Shown: piece after piece, positions 1 to 9,227 of the stretch
Layout: every line of letters begins with the position of its first letter
How positions within the stretch are numbered: position 1 is the first letter of the stretch
Assembly: GCA_903862935.1 (NCBI GenBank)
Contig: CAIOZY010000013.1
Span: 207,287-271,286, forward strand
Reading direction: 5' to 3'
From: an uncultured Opitutaceae bacterium
GTDB lineage: Bacteria; Verrucomicrobiota; Verrucomicrobiia; Opitutales; Opitutaceae
DNA length: 64,000 nt
Program-made: the position numbers and the translations under genes
The notes under the pieces: generated by a model
The model's database searches: none
Seen by the model: the letters and a program-made list of their open reading frames with translations, nothing else
What the model was told of the DNA's origin: nothing

Positions 1-53
1 GCCTGAAGGCCACCGCGGCGGGCTCGGCAGACATCGAGCCCTGCAATCACTGA
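1..53 (+). CDS. C-terminal end of an unidentified protein (partial)
   Basis: An open frame enters from the left edge and stops with TGA at 51-53. The visible tail reads LKATAAGSADIEPCNH, too short to assign a family. It lies 62 bp upstream of the Crp/Fnr gene on the same strand, so it could be part of the nitrite-reduction neighbourhood, but that rests on position only. It could also be a chance frame. Confidence 0.3.
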   Translation, partial: LKATAAGSADIEPCNH

Positions 54-115
54 GCGGCCCTCAGGGTCCCCAACTCCGCTCTGGCGAAACCGCCCCAAGT
101 GGCTAGGGTGGCGCG

Positions 116-841
116 ATGGCGTCACCGTCTCTCGCCGAACTCCGCGCCGCAGCCCTGGTGCAGGCCCTGCGATCCTGCCAGCTCTTCGGCGGCCTTTCTG
201 ACGCCGATTTAGCCGCGATCGCCGCCTATGTCACGGTGCGGGCCCTGGACAAGGGCCAGTACCTCTTTCGGGAGGGCGAGCCCGCGCTCGGCTTCTACGT
301 GATTCAGCGCGGCGCGATCAACGTCCACCGCGTCAGCCCGATAGGAAAAGAGCAGGTCATCCATGTCTTCCGGCCGGGGGAATCGCTTGCTGAGGCCGCG
401 CTGGCGTCCCCGACCGGCTACCCCGCCGAGGCGCGGGCGGTCGAGCCGAGTTCGGTCCTTCTCGTGCCAAAGGCCGAGTTCCTGGGGCTTGTCTCCAAGC
501 GGCCCGACCTTGCGATCCGGATGCTCGGCTCGATGAGCCAGCACCTGAGGGTCCTGGTCAGTCTCCTCGACGACCTGACCCTCAAAGACGTGGAGACGCG
601 CCTTGCCTACTGGCTCGTGAAACGCTGCCCGCAGCCCCCGGGGAGCGCGCCCGCCGTGGTCCGGATTGCGACGACCAAACGGGTTCTCGCATCGGAACTG
701 GGGACCACCGCCGAAACCCTCTCGCGCACCTTGGCCGGCCTGCGAGCCAAGCGGCTCATTTCCGTCCGCGGTTCGGCGATCACGGTGGTCCGCCCGGCGG
801 CGCTCGCAGACCTCGTGGCAAGCCACCTGGGCGGCGCCTAG
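116..841 (+). CDS. Crp/Fnr-family transcriptional regulator, DNR/NnrR-like
   Basis: A 241-residue regulator with an N-terminal cyclic-nucleotide-binding-type beta barrel (about residues 22-140), a dimerisation helix and a C-terminal winged helix (about 155-235). The recognition helix contains TAETLSRTL, with E200, S203 and R204 matching the E-x-x-S-R set that lets FNR-type proteins read TTGA half-sites. The N-terminal cysteine cluster of true FNR is absent (only C21), so an oxygen-labile [4Fe-4S] sensor is unlikely; a nitric-oxide-responsive DNR/NnrR-type role is the better inference. It faces the sco gene with a 5-bp gap, and a matching palindrome lies upstream of nirK. The start is the ATG at 116. 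The family assignment is firm; the ligand is inferred. Confidence 0.85.
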   Translation: MASPSLAELRAAALVQALRSCQLFGGLSDADLAAIAAYVTVRALDKGQYLFREGEPALGFYVIQRGAINVHRVSPIGKEQVIHVFRPGESLAEAALASPTGYPAEARAVEPSSVLLVPKAEFLGLVSKRPDLAIRMLGSMSQHLRVLVSLLDDLTLKDVETRLAYWLVKRCPQPPGSAPAVVRIATTKRVLASELGTTAETLSRTLAGLRAKRLISVRGSAITVVRPAALADLVASHLGGA

Positions 842-846
842 CCGCC

Positions 847-1491
847 CTACCTCACCACGACCGAGGCGGCCCGCGCCGCACCCGATATGTCCCCCTGAAG
901 GCCGGCCTTCTGGTAGACGATTTCGCCGGAGGGGTTGAGGACCGTGATCAGGTTCGAGTGGGAGAACTGTCCCTTGCTGTCTTTGACGTAGTTGACCCCC
1001 AGGACCGCCGCGATCGTCCGGATGTCGGCTGGGTTCCCGCGCAGGAGCGTCCACTCCGCGCCGAGGTTCGCGCGCTTCCGATAGGCGCTCAGGACTTCAG
1101 GGGTGTCGCGCTCGCTGTCGAAACTGACGAGGGCAAAGCGGGCCTTGGCGCCCTTCGCCAGGGCCGACTCGATCCTGCGCATGTCCTGGACAATGATCGG
1201 GCAGGCGTATTCGCAGTGGGAGAAGAACATGGCCAGGACGACGGGCTGCCCCTGAAGCGAGGCCAGTCTCGCAGGCTTGCCGGAGTCGTCGGTCAGGACG
1301 GCGTCGACCTGGTAGATCGACTTGCTGGAAGGCGCCGAGGCGGCGGGCTCCTCGGCGCAGTCCGCGCAGCAGGCCGCTTTGGCCGGTTCCGCAGAGCGGG
1401 CGGTGAGCGCAGCCAGGCCAGGAAGGCACCAGAGGATCGCCGCGGCCCGGAAGGCCATTCGGCGGGTGGATGCAGACGGGATCGTGTTCAT
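847..1491 (-). CDS. SCO1/SenC-type copper chaperone
   Basis: A 214-residue exported thioredoxin-fold protein of the SCO1/SenC/PrrC family, which delivers copper to copper enzymes outside the cytoplasm. The copper motif CEYAC gives C93 and C97, and H178 (QFSHSN) is the expected third ligand. An N-terminal hydrophobic segment (about residues 13-31) is a signal peptide or membrane anchor. Next comes an extra cysteine group, CCADC (residues 41-45), outside the usual site. The ATG at 1491 overlaps the nirV stop as ATGA, so it is the third gene of a coupled nirK-nirV-sco operon. Its likely client is NirK. A longer upstream frame is open but lies inside nirV and was not used. Confidence 0.88.
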   Translation of the reverse strand: MNTIPSASTRRMAFRAAAILWCLPGLAALTARSAEPAKAACCADCAEEPAASAPSSKSIYQVDAVLTDDSGKPARLASLQGQPVVLAMFFSHCEYACPIIVQDMRRIESALAKGAKARFALVSFDSERDTPEVLSAYRKRANLGAEWTLLRGNPADIRTIAAVLGVNYVKDSKGQFSHSNLITVLNPSGEIVYQKAGLQGDISGAARAASVVVR

Positions 1492-2270
1492 GGAAGGGAT
1501 CGGGCGCAGCGGAAACCGAGGTTCGGGACCACGTAGCTTGCGCGCAGGCTGCTGCGGAAACCCGCGCGCATGAAGGCCGGGTAGTCCCGGAACTCCCGGG
1601 CCGAGGCGGCCCCCGCCCCGCAGAAAAGCCCCCGGTCCAGTCCGGTGTCGCCGCGGGAGTCCCCGCTCACCAGAGCCGTGTTGAAGTCCTCGACCCACTC
1701 CCAGACCAAGTCCGAGAGGTCCCGCACCCCGAACAGATTCGCCCGCCCCGAGCCGGCCGCGGGAAGCGGCGCGGGCGTTGGCGCGGAAAACCACGCCAGG
1801 ACCGCATCCCGGTACGCGGGCTCGGAGGCCCCGTCGGGGGTCGTGAACCCGACCGAAGCCGCCCGCTCCCACTCGGCCGCCGTGGGCAGGCGCTTTCCCG
1901 CCCAGCGGGCGTAGGCGCGGGCCGCAAACCAGGACACGCGGACGACAGGGGAGTCCGCGGGGGCCCGGGCGCCCAGCTGCACATCCCCGGCCCAGTCGCC
2001 GAGGTAGCCGCCCTCCGCGAAGATCGGGCTTACTCGGGAGCGCCGCCACGACGGGTTAGCCCGGACAAACTCCAGAAACTCCGCATTGGTGACCGGTCGA
2101 ACGTCCAGGAAGAAGGCCGCCACTGAAACGGCCCCCGGCTCCTGCCCCGACCGGTAGACCGGTTCGTAGGTGCCGGCCGGGATCAGGACCGAGCCCGCCT
2201 GGGCCAGGGCCCCGCGGGCGAGGGCGACCCCTGCGGCAAGCGCCAGGACAGCGTGCACAACATGCCTCAT
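1488..2270 (-). CDS. nirV: NirV-like formylglycine-generating-enzyme (SUMF1/FGE) family protein
   Basis: A 260-residue exported protein with a signal peptide (about residues 1-23) and an FGE/SUMF1-type domain. Visible family features are [18 protein letters not shown], the segment [19 protein letters not shown] leading into [11 protein letters not shown], a conserved VWEWVEDF, and the C-terminal GFRCAR. Proteins of this family next to copper nitrite reductase are called NirV; their biochemical role is not established, and maturation of NirK is only a proposal. It overlaps nirK by ATGA at its start and sco by ATGA at its end, so translation is coupled in both directions. Confidence 0.85.
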   Translation of the reverse strand: MRHVVHAVLALAAGVALARGALAQAGSVLIPAGTYEPVYRSGQEPGAVSVAAFFLDVRPVTNAEFLEFVRANPSWRRSRVSPIFAEGGYLGDWAGDVQLGARAPADSPVVRVSWFAARAYARWAGKRLPTAAEWERAASVGFTTPDGASEPAYRDAVLAWFSAPTPAPLPAAGSGRANLFGVRDLSDLVWEWVEDFNTALVSGDSRGDTGLDRGLFCGAGAASAREFRDYPAFMRAGFRSSLRASYVVPNLGFRCARSLP

Positions 2271-3760
2271 GGGCCCCCTGCTCGGGCGGCCTTGACCTCG
2301 TCGCGGGACACCGTTCCGAAGTCATTGCCCCAGCTGTTCATCACATAGGTCAGGACGTCGGCCAGCTGCTGGTCGGTGAAGGGCTGCGCCGGCATGATGT
2401 TGTTGAAGGGCTTTCCATTGACGGTGATCGCGCCGCTCAGACCCTTGAGGGGCACGCGGATCGCGCGGGCTTTGTCGGCCTTGAGGAAGTCCGACCCGGC
2501 GAGCGGCGGAAATACCCCCGGCAGGCCCTTGCCGTCCATCTGGTGGCAGGCAAAGCAGGCCATCTGGAAGACGCGCCGGCCGCGCTCGATCCGGACCTCC
2601 TTGGACGCGGGGGCCCCACCCTCCTCCTCGGGGGCCGGCGGCGGGGCCGCCGAAGTGCTCGCCGCCGGGATGACATCGAGGGCCGAGCCGTCGTAGTTCA
2701 GGTCGGCGATCTTGCCCGAGTAGATCGTCTTGTCCTCGGGCCCGGTGACTTTGAGCATCCCTACGGCACCCTTGCCGAAGGCCCGCGAGAGCGCGTGATC
2801 GACCAGGGTGAAGGTCCCTGGGACCCGGGTCTTGAACTGCACGATCGTGGCGCCGCCCGGGGAGACCAGGGTCGTCTGGACGTTGCGCTGGTTGGGAAGG
2901 ATGCCGGCCTCCTGGTAGATCGTCTCGAAGATCTCGCCGATCACGTGGAAGGAGGAGACCAGATTCGGACCGCCGTTGCCGAAGTAAATTCGCACGGTCT
3001 CGCCGACCTTGGCCGTCAGGGCCTTGTCCCCCATGAGCGAGCCCACCGCACCGTTGAACACGACGTAGGTCGGCCTCTCGTCGGCGGACTTCTCCGGATC
3101 GAACGGCTGCAGGCCCTCCTCGCCGTACCGGCCGGCGGTGTAGACCTCGCCCTGCATGACGTAGTACTCGTGGTCGACCGGCGGCAGCCCCTCCTTGGGC
3201 TCGACCAGGATCAGGCCGTACATGCCGTTGCCGACATGCATGGGGACCGGGGCCGTGGCGCAGTGGTAGACGTACAGCCCGGGGTTGAGCGGCGTGAACG
3301 AGAAGGTCGAGGTGTGCCCCGGGGCCGTGAAGCTCGAGGTCGCCCCGCCGCCGGGGCCGGTGACCGCGTGCAAGTCGATATTGTGCGGCATCTTGGAACT
3401 CGGGTGATTGTGCAGCCTGATCTCCACCAGATCGCCCTCCCGGACGCGGATGAATACCCCGGGGACGTTCCCGCCGAAGGTCCAAAACGTGTAGTCGACC
3501 CCGTCGGCCAGGTGGCGGACGACCTCGCGGACCTCGATGTCCACGATCACGTGCGCGGGAGTGCTCCGGATGATCGGGTCGGGGACCTTCGGGGCCGCTG
3601 TCAGCAGGGCATACTCGATCGGAAGGTCGGCCCGGGGGGGTCCGGAGGCGGCCTCACCCGTGTCCCTGGGGGAGCACCCAGTGAACGTGCCGCAGGCGAG
3701 CGCGGCGGCGCAGGACAGAACCGTTGTCAGGGCGAGGCGGGAAGCGGGATTGGAATTCAC
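2267..3760 (-). CDS. nirK: Copper nitrite reductase (NO-forming) fused to a cytochrome c domain
   Basis: Reduces nitrite to nitric oxide in the periplasm. Of 497 residues, about 45-345 form two cupredoxin domains: type 1 copper ligands H126, C167, H175 and M180; type 2 ligands H131, H166 and probably H322; catalytic Asp D129 in PHNIDLH. A proline/alanine linker (about 365-385) leads to a monohaem class I cytochrome c domain with CFACH (C402, C405, H406) and M456 as likely axial ligand. The N-terminus is a signal sequence, possibly lipoprotein type (C29). Translation starts at GTG 3760; an in-frame TAA just upstream rules out a longer protein. It is the first gene of a coupled operon with nirV and sco, and an FNR/DNR-type box lies about 50 bp upstream. 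Confidence 0.95.
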   Translation of the reverse strand: MNSNPASRLALTTVLSCAAALACGTFTGCSPRDTGEAASGPPRADLPIEYALLTAAPKVPDPIIRSTPAHVIVDIEVREVVRHLADGVDYTFWTFGGNVPGVFIRVREGDLVEIRLHNHPSSKMPHNIDLHAVTGPGGGATSSFTAPGHTSTFSFTPLNPGLYVYHCATAPVPMHVGNGMYGLILVEPKEGLPPVDHEYYVMQGEVYTAGRYGEEGLQPFDPEKSADERPTYVVFNGAVGSLMGDKALTAKVGETVRIYFGNGGPNLVSSFHVIGEIFETIYQEAGILPNQRNVQTTLVSPGGATIVQFKTRVPGTFTLVDHALSRAFGKGAVGMLKVTGPEDKTIYSGKIADLNYDGSALDVIPAASTSAAPPPAPEEEGGAPASKEVRIERGRRVFQMACFACHQMDGKGLPGVFPPLAGSDFLKADKARAIRVPLKGLSGAITVNGKPFNNIMPAQPFTDQQLADVLTYVMNSWGNDFGTVSRDEVKAARAGGP

Positions 3761-3810
3761 AGCGGGTTATCGAAGTGAGGCTAAACTACACCAGCCCAGC
3801 CCGGCTCGCC

Positions 3811-3824
3811 TTGACACGCGTCAA
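3811..3824 (-). promoter_or_regulatory. FNR/DNR-type operator upstream of nirK
   Basis: TTGACACGCGTCAA is a perfect 5-4-5 palindrome close to the FNR/DNR consensus TTGAT-N4-ATCAA. Its centre is 57 bp upstream of the nirK start. If it works at the usual -41.5 position, transcription would start near 3776, giving a leader of about 16 nt. A weak -10-like TAGTTT sits at 3788-3783 on the minus strand. The regulator gene at 116-841 has the matching recognition residues. Confidence 0.7.
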
Positions 3825-3947
3825 GTTTTTGAGGGTTTTTTCTCCCCTCACCCGGCCTCGTCAAACCCTTTGACCCCGGGAAAATTCTCCCCGGGGGGGG
3901 CGGTGCCCCGCCGTGTGGGTCCGGCGGGTCGAATCCGCGGAAATCCC

Positions 3948-4172
3948 CTAGGCTTGCGGCTGCTTGGGGCTCCCGTCGCCCGGTGCAGCGAGGGTCCACA
4001 TCCAGATGCTCAATCCCGCAGTCACGACAATCACAAGGCAGCCGAGGCCGCCTCCGACGCGGTGACCACCAATCATCAGTTGCACACCGGCGATGACCCG
4101 GACGACATGTGCCAGACACATGAGGCCGAAAATCGCGCTGGCTACTCTCAGTCCGACAATTTGGGAGTTCAT
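3948..4172 (-). CDS. Small membrane protein of unknown function
   Basis: A 74-residue protein with two hydrophobic stretches (about residues 6-27 and 42-62), so probably a two-helix inner-membrane protein. It starts at ATG 4172; an upstream TTG at 4181 is also in frame, but ATG with a GGAG about 11 nt upstream is preferred. It is transcribed towards nirK, but 124 bp and the FNR-type box separate it from the promoter region, so it is probably its own unit. No family recognised. Confidence 0.55.
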   Translation of the reverse strand: MNSQIVGLRVASAIFGLMCLAHVVRVIAGVQLMIGGHRVGGGLGCLVIVVTAGLSIWMWTLAAPGDGSPKQPQA

Positions 4173-4474
4173 GCTGTTCAATGCTCCGATCTATCCCTTT
4201 GACTTCCGACAACTAACCGCCCGTCCGGCGGCGCCGCGCGGTAATCGCGCCGGCCGCGGGGCGGATGCCTGGGGTTGGGGTTGCCTGACTCAGGCACCGT
4301 ATCACAAACGGGTGTCCTTTGCTGCGCAAAAATTGCCCTTTCCCGCGAGCCCGCCCGCGGGGCCCGCGCCAACCCATGCGCCAGCTTGGCCAAACCATGC
4401 GCAGCGGGCCGGTTCGGCCGGGGTTATGCTGCCCCGGATCCCCAAACCGGCAAGACAACCCACTTCAAACTCCC

Positions 4475-4750
4475 ATGCCTTCGATCAAAATCCACCTTGA
4501 GGCCGAAGAGATGGCCGCCGTCGCCCGGCTTGCTGAATCGATGCAGGTAAGCCTCGACCAGCTGGCCTTCTGCGCGCTGAACCGCCTGATGCTCCAGCCG
4601 CAGGACCCGGAGCTCGGCGCGGAGGCCCGGCGCCTCAAGGAGGAGCGCAAGACCACCCTGCCGACCTGGAGCGACACCGCGCACTCCGTGCACGTGTACG
4701 AGTCCAAGCCCGACGAGGCGCAGCATCCGCGCCACCGGCCGACAAGCTAG
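4475..4750 (+). CDS. Small protein, possible ribbon-helix-helix DNA-binding domain
   Basis: A 91-residue protein. The first 45 residues (MPSIKIHLEAEEMAAVARLA, then AESMQVSLDQLAFCALNRLM) have a short beta strand followed by two helices, as in ribbon-helix-helix repressors. The rest is charged and looks unstructured. The ATG at 4475 was chosen because the upstream extension is low-complexity and arginine/proline-rich. It stands alone between the nirK region and icd. Function unknown; the fold call is inference from the pattern. Confidence 0.55.
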   Translation: MPSIKIHLEAEEMAAVARLAESMQVSLDQLAFCALNRLMLQPQDPELGAEARRLKEERKTTLPTWSDTAHSVHVYESKPDEAQHPRHRPTS

Positions 4751-4783
4751 GAGTCAGCCCGCGGCGGTGGCGATGTCTGCGGC

Positions 4784-4804
4784 GGCGCCCCGGCCCGGGG
4801 CGCC
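4784..4804. terminator. GC-rich inverted repeat between convergent genes
   Basis: GGCGCCCCGG and CCGGGGCGCC form perfect 10-bp arms with one base between them, exactly between the convergent stops of the small gene at 4475-4750 and icd. There is no T-tract on either side, so it is at best a weak or factor-assisted bidirectional terminator. Confidence 0.35.
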
Positions 4805-4808
4805 CCGA

Positions 4809-6125
4809 TCACATGTGGGCGATGATGTTGTCGCCGAAGGCGCTGCACTTGATTTCGGTGGCGCCCTCCATCTGCCGGGCGAAGTCGTAGGTGACCTTCT
4901 TCGACCCGATGGCCCCGTTTAGGCCCTTGAGGATCAGGTCGGCAACCTCGTTCCAGCCGAGATAGCGGAACATCATCTCTCCGGAGAGCACGACCGATCC
5001 GGGGTTGACCATGTCCTTGTTGGCGTACTTCGGCGCCGTGCCGTGGGTGGCCTCGAAGATCGCGTGCCCTGAGATGTAGTTGATGTTGCCGCCCGGGGCG
5101 ATCCCGATGCCGCCGACCTGGGCGGCCAGGGCGTCGGAGAGATAGTCCCCGTTCAGGTTCAGGGTCGCCAGGACGTCGAAGTCAGTCGGCCGTGTGAGGA
5201 CCTGCTGGAGCGTGATGTCGGCGATGCTGTCTTTGATGACAATCCCGGCCCCGGGCTTGCCCTCGGGGATCTTGCACCAGGGGCCGCCGTCGATCTCGAC
5301 CGCGCCGAAGTGCTCCTTGGCGACCTGGTAGCCCCAGTCGCGGAACGCCCCCTCGGTGAATTTCATGATGTTGCCCTTGTGGACCAAGGTGACGCTCTTG
5401 CGGTGGTTCCTTACCGCGTAGGAGATCGCGCTGTGGATCAGCCGGACGCACCCGGAGTAGCTCACGGGCTTGATTCCGAGGCCGACCAAAACATCGGTTT
5501 TCACATCCTTCGCCCCGACCGCCGCCCAGAAGGTGTCGGCCTTGGCCTTAGTTCCGAAACGAATCTTGTCGAATGACTTCGGAAATTCCTTGGCGATATA
5601 ATCGAGCAGTTTCTGCGCCTCCGGGGTTCCGGCGGCGTACTCGATCCCCGCATAGATGTCCTCGGTGTTCTCGCGGAAGATCACCATGTCGACCTTCTCG
5701 GGATGCTTGACCGGGCTCGGGACCCCCGTGAACCACTGCACGGGCCGGAGACACACATACAGGTCGAGCATCTGGCGCAGGGCGACGTTGAGGGAGCGGA
5801 TGCCCCCGCCGACCGGCGTCGTCAGCGGGCCCTTGATGCCCACCAGGTACTCCTTGAAGGCCTGCACGGTGTCGTCCGGCAGCCAATTGTTGAAGCGCTT
5901 GAAACTCTCCTCGCCGGCGAACACCTCGAACCAGGAGATCTTGCGCTTTCCGCCATAGGCCTTCTGGACCGCCGCGTCGAAAACCCGCACCGACGAGGCC
6001 CAGATGTCCGGGCCCGTGCCGTCGCCGCGGATGAAGGGAATGACCGGATTGTCCGGGACTTTGAGTTGGCCAGCGGCCGTGGTGATCTTGCCGCCTGCGG
6101 GCGGGGTGACGGATTGGTAGGACAT
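4809..6125 (-). CDS. icd: NADP-dependent isocitrate dehydrogenase
   Basis: Oxidatively decarboxylates isocitrate to 2-oxoglutarate in the TCA cycle. The 438-residue length and the motifs fit the E. coli type homodimer: the substrate loop [13 protein letters not shown] (with the serine that AceK phosphorylates in enterics), the metal-binding [15 protein letters not shown], and [16 protein letters not shown], where the K-Y pair indicates NADP rather than NAD. It starts at ATG 6125 and is monocistronic, facing the small + strand gene. No AceK is visible nearby. Confidence 0.97.
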   Translation of the reverse strand: MSYQSVTPPAGGKITTAAGQLKVPDNPVIPFIRGDGTGPDIWASSVRVFDAAVQKAYGGKRKISWFEVFAGEESFKRFNNWLPDDTVQAFKEYLVGIKGPLTTPVGGGIRSLNVALRQMLDLYVCLRPVQWFTGVPSPVKHPEKVDMVIFRENTEDIYAGIEYAAGTPEAQKLLDYIAKEFPKSFDKIRFGTKAKADTFWAAVGAKDVKTDVLVGLGIKPVSYSGCVRLIHSAISYAVRNHRKSVTLVHKGNIMKFTEGAFRDWGYQVAKEHFGAVEIDGGPWCKIPEGKPGAGIVIKDSIADITLQQVLTRPTDFDVLATLNLNGDYLSDALAAQVGGIGIAPGGNINYISGHAIFEATHGTAPKYANKDMVNPGSVVLSGEMMFRYLGWNEVADLILKGLNGAIGSKKVTYDFARQMEGATEIKCSAFGDNIIAHM

Positions 6126-6199
6126 GATAGGAAGGACGGGGGAGAGGATGGAAGCTGGGGGAAAAAATTAAAGACGATACTTCAGTGCGGGCGGACCCC

Positions 6200-7396
6200 T
6201 CAGGAGCCGGCGAGCCCGGCGCAGAAGCGGCGCAGGCGCTCGACTCCCTTCGCGATGATGGCGTCGCTCGTTGCGTAGCTCAGGCGCATGTAGCCCTCGG
6301 CTCCGAAGGCGCTCCCGTTGACGGCTGCGACCTTCTCGCTCTCAAGCAGCCGTGCGCAAAACTCCTGCGAGGGCAGGCCGAACCGAGAGATGTTCGGAAA
6401 CAGGTAGAAGGCGCCCTGCGCGAGCAGGCAGCTCATGCGCGGAATCCGGTTTAGTTCCGAATGCAGGAGCTTCCTGCGGCGGTCGAAGGCGGCGAGCATC
6501 GCCTCCAGGGCGACCTTGGTCTTGTCCGGCTGCTGCAGGGCCGCGAGGGCCCCGTACTGGGCGAAGGTCGTCGCGTTCGAGCTCATCTGGCTTTGCAGCT
6601 CGGATACAGCCTTGGCCACGGCGGGCGCGGCGACCAGGGTCCCCAGCCTCCAGCCCGTCATGGAGTAGGTCTTCGAGAAGCCCGAGACAATGATCGTTCG
6701 CTCCTCGGCCTCGCGGCTCAGGGTTGCCGGACCGACCGCCTTCACCCCGTCGTAGATCAGGTGCTCGTAGATCTCGTCTGAGAGCACGTACAGCCCGTGC
6801 CGCTGGGCGACCGCCATGATGGCCTCGACCTCGGAGCGGGTGTAGACCGCCCCGGTCGGGTTCGACGGGGAGTTCAGGACCAAGAGCTTGGTCTTGGGCG
6901 TGATGGCGGCCTCGAGCTGGGCCGCGTTCAGGCGGAAACCCGTCGAGTCGTCGGCCAGGACGTACCTCGGCGTCGCCCCCGCCAGTTTCGCCATCTCCGG
7001 GTAGCTCACCCAGTACGGCGCCGGGATCAGCACCTCGTCGCCGGGCGAACAAACGGCCAGCATCGCCAGGTAGCAGGAAAACTTGCCTCCCGGGCTCACG
7101 ACCACCTGGGACGGGGCGACCTTCAGCCCGTAGGTCGCCGCGTAGCTGTCGGCGATCGCCTTTCGGAGCGGGTCGATGCCGGGGGTCGGGGCGTACTTGG
7201 TCTTCCCCGCCTTGAGGGCCGCCACGGCTGCCTCCTTGATGTGCTCCGGGGTATCGAAGTCGGGTTCGCCAGCGGCGAAACTGCAGACATCCTCGCCGGC
7301 CGCCATCAGAGCTTTGGCCTTAGTGTCGATTGCGAGCGTCGGGGACGGCGCTACGTTTCGGGCCCAGGTGGACAGCTGCGGAGGCTTTGGATTCAT
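6200..7396 (-). CDS. Class I pyridoxal-phosphate aminotransferase, aspartate aminotransferase type
   Basis: Probably transfers amino groups between aspartate (or a similar amino acid) and 2-oxoglutarate. The 398-residue protein has fold type I features: [20 protein letters not shown] for cofactor and substrate binding, [12 protein letters not shown], and the PLP-lysine segment [15 protein letters not shown]. The nearest family is the AspB/AAT subgroup of bacteria such as Bacillus and Thermus. The ATG at 7396 is preferred over a GTG 45 bases upstream because it gives the family's usual N-terminus ([15 protein letters not shown]). Exact substrate is uncertain. Confidence 0.92.
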   Translation of the reverse strand: MNPKPPQLSTWARNVAPSPTLAIDTKAKALMAAGEDVCSFAAGEPDFDTPEHIKEAAVAALKAGKTKYAPTPGIDPLRKAIADSYAATYGLKVAPSQVVVSPGGKFSCYLAMLAVCSPGDEVLIPAPYWVSYPEMAKLAGATPRYVLADDSTGFRLNAAQLEAAITPKTKLLVLNSPSNPTGAVYTRSEVEAIMAVAQRHGLYVLSDEIYEHLIYDGVKAVGPATLSREAEERTIIVSGFSKTYSMTGWRLGTLVAAPAVAKAVSELQSQMSSNATTFAQYGALAALQQPDKTKVALEAMLAAFDRRRKLLHSELNRIPRMSCLLAQGAFYLFPNISRFGLPSQEFCARLLESEKVAAVNGSAFGAEGYMRLSYATSDAIIAKGVERLRRFCAGLAGS

Positions 7397-7492
7397 CGTG
7401 GGGAAAAATGGAAACGGCTCAAGTGAGCGGAGCGGGGCCACGGAAGCAAGCTTCCGGCTCGTTTCCCCCGCGGCCCGCCCTTCGGCCGGGCC

Positions 7493-7813
7493 CTAGCGTT
7501 TGGCCCGCTTGGCCGGCCGGCTTGGCAAACCCTCGAGGGCGTAGCGCACAAGCTCGCCGACGCTCACCTTCTTCGCCCGGGCGTAGCGTCTCAGGGCGGA
7601 GCGCTGGCGGGAGCTGACGCGCACCGAGATTTGGCGATGGGGGACGCGCAACGGACGGCACGCCTCGAAGTCGAACTGGTCGAGCGCAAGCCGGATGAGC
7701 GCGCTCGCCGTCTTCAGCCCCCGGGTCTTGCGCGCCGCTTCCGTCTTCTCGAGCAGGGCGACCGGCAGGTCGAACGTTAGCGGTGCAGAAGCGGAGCGGG
7801 AGCGGGGTGCCAT
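7493..7813 (-). CDS. Small basic protein with ribbon-helix-helix-like segments
   Basis: 106 residues, rich in Arg/Lys. Two similar segments are visible: LTFDLPVALLEKTEAARKTR with TASALIRLALDQF, and ISVRVSSRQRSALRRYARAK with VSVGELVRYALEGL. Each has a strand followed by two helices, the arrangement of ribbon-helix-helix DNA-binding proteins, so this may be a tandem or pseudo-dimer. It starts at ATG 7813; a longer frame from 7855 lacks support. No adjacent toxin gene is seen. Function unknown. Confidence 0.6.
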   Translation of the reverse strand: MAPRSRSASAPLTFDLPVALLEKTEAARKTRGLKTASALIRLALDQFDFEACRPLRVPHRQISVRVSSRQRSALRRYARAKKVSVGELVRYALEGLPSRPAKRAKR

Positions 7814-7897
7814 GGAAAGTGGGTCGAGTGAAACGGCCGCAGGCCCCAAAGGCAAGGCCGTGTAAGGGCCAATCGAACTAACTCCGGCCGCCGGGGG

Positions 7898-8779
7898 CTA
7901 GAATCGCTCGATTTGGGCGCCCGGCGGCGGAGAAACGGCCTCGGGCAGGGTCGCCGGGGCGAAGAGTTCCGGCAGCAGGTCCAGTCCCAGGGCGGCCCCG
8001 GTGACGCTGAAGCGGGTCTTGTCGCGGCTCGCCTCGTTTCGGACGTCGATGTCCTTCGGGATCCACTGCTCGGAGACCTTCTTGAGGTCAACGAGGGACA
8101 GGGTCGTCCTCGGCTGCCCGCTCGGGTCGAGTAGCTCCACCTGGACCGGGGCGCGGTACTGGGTGTCGAGGTACGCCCGAACGCCGCCCAAGCCTTCTTC
8201 CGAATGTTGCGGCGGCGAGAATACGAACAGGTGCGCCGGCCGGCCCCGGATGCGCTCGGTGCCCAGGAGCCGGGACCCCGGCCAGTACAGGAACGGCATC
8301 TGCAAATCGAAGGCGGAAATCTCCACTCCGGGGGCCAAGGGCTCCAGGCCGTCGATCCTTCGGGGCGCCGCCGCGGGGCGCGCCGGCTCGTAGAGCCAGA
8401 CCGCGGCATCGGGGCCGTTCTGGAGGATCAGGCGCCGGCCACCGCCGGGGCCGACCGGGTCGAGCTCGATCCGCATCACGCTGCCGCGGGCGTTGCGGCT
8501 GCCCCAGAGCCGTCCCGGGACAGTCCACTCGGAGCCCCGGCGCGGCAGTTGTTTCAGGACAAACTCAAGGAAGTACGGCCGCTCCGGTCCCGCTGCCCGG
8601 AACTGCTCGAGAATGGCCCGGCCCTCGGCCGGATCGGGACCTCCCAGCTGGAGGTAGCCCTGCGGGGGGGGCGCGGCCGCCGGAGCGGCAAGGGCCGCCG
8701 AGACGACCAGGCCTTTCCAAACGAAAAGCGCCCGCCGGATCATGGCGGGCGCGAAGACACCTGGCGCGGCAGCGCTCAT
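7898..8779 (-). CDS. Outer-membrane lipoprotein-sorting (LolA-like) protein
   Basis: A 293-residue exported protein. A hydrophobic signal lies near residues 13-33, and an alternative ATG at residue 13 (8743) would give a cleaner signal peptide. The body resembles the outer-membrane lipoprotein-sorting/LolA-like family: an early helix, then many beta strands, with FDLQMPFLYWPGSRLLG, GRPAHLFVFSP, YRAPVQVELLDPSG and SEQWIPKDIDVRNEASRDKT matching the barrel pattern of that family. It begins 5 bp after the secG stop, so both are probably co-transcribed. It may bind a lipid or lipoprotein in the periplasm; substrate unknown. Confidence 0.72.
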   Translation of the reverse strand: MSAAAPGVFAPAMIRRALFVWKGLVVSAALAAPAAAPPPQGYLQLGGPDPAEGRAILEQFRAAGPERPYFLEFVLKQLPRRGSEWTVPGRLWGSRNARGSVMRIELDPVGPGGGRRLILQNGPDAAVWLYEPARPAAAPRRIDGLEPLAPGVEISAFDLQMPFLYWPGSRLLGTERIRGRPAHLFVFSPPQHSEEGLGGVRAYLDTQYRAPVQVELLDPSGQPRTTLSLVDLKKVSEQWIPKDIDVRNEASRDKTRFSVTGAALGLDLLPELFAPATLPEAVSPPPGAQIERF

Positions 8780-8784
8780 GCCGC

Positions 8785-9135
8785 CTACGGCTTCTTCGAC
8801 CCTCCGGCCGGCGGGGCCGACGGGGCGGGCGCGGGAGCCTTGGCGGGGGCGGCGATGCTGGGCAGCGCGGCGCCCGTGGCGGCAGCGTGCTTGCGCTCGT
8901 ACATCCTGCCCAGGAACAGGGCGCAGCTCAGGACAAAAAAGACGATGGCGGCGTTGATGGTCGCCTTGCTCAGCACGTTGCTCGTGTCCGCCCCGAAGGC
9001 GGCCTCGGCCATGCCTCCGCCCATGACGGCCCCTGCCCCACCGCCCGATTTATCCTTCTGCATGAGGATAACCAGGATCAGGAAGGCTGAAACCAGGACG
9101 AGGACGAACGTGAAGACTCCAAGTAGGATGCTCAT
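8785..9135 (-). CDS. secG: Preprotein translocase subunit SecG
   Basis: Accessory subunit of the SecYEG channel that helps SecA-driven export. The 116-residue protein has two membrane helices (about residues 3-24 and 58-78) and the family's loop between them: LVILMQKDKSGGGAGAVMGG, then AFGADTSNVLSKAT. A 25-residue Ala/Pro tail follows the second helix. The start is ATG 9135. It is followed 5 bp later by the LolA-like gene. Confidence 0.92.
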   Translation of the reverse strand: MSILLGVFTFVLVLVSAFLILVILMQKDKSGGGAGAVMGGGMAEAAFGADTSNVLSKATINAAIVFFVLSCALFLGRMYERKHAAATGAALPSIAAPAKAPAPAPSAPPAGGSKKP

Positions 9136-9227
9136 TGACGTAAGGGTTGAGCGGAGCAGAGACCGGGGTAGGATGTCAACCGGATTGCGGCCGGCCGATT
9201 GCGGCCGGCCGGGGACGGCGGCCTTTC

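Noticed and set aside
4213..4474. Several short frames on both strands between the small membrane protein and the small + strand gene
   Set aside because: No start with a ribosome-binding site and no consistent protein pattern; treated as intergenic.
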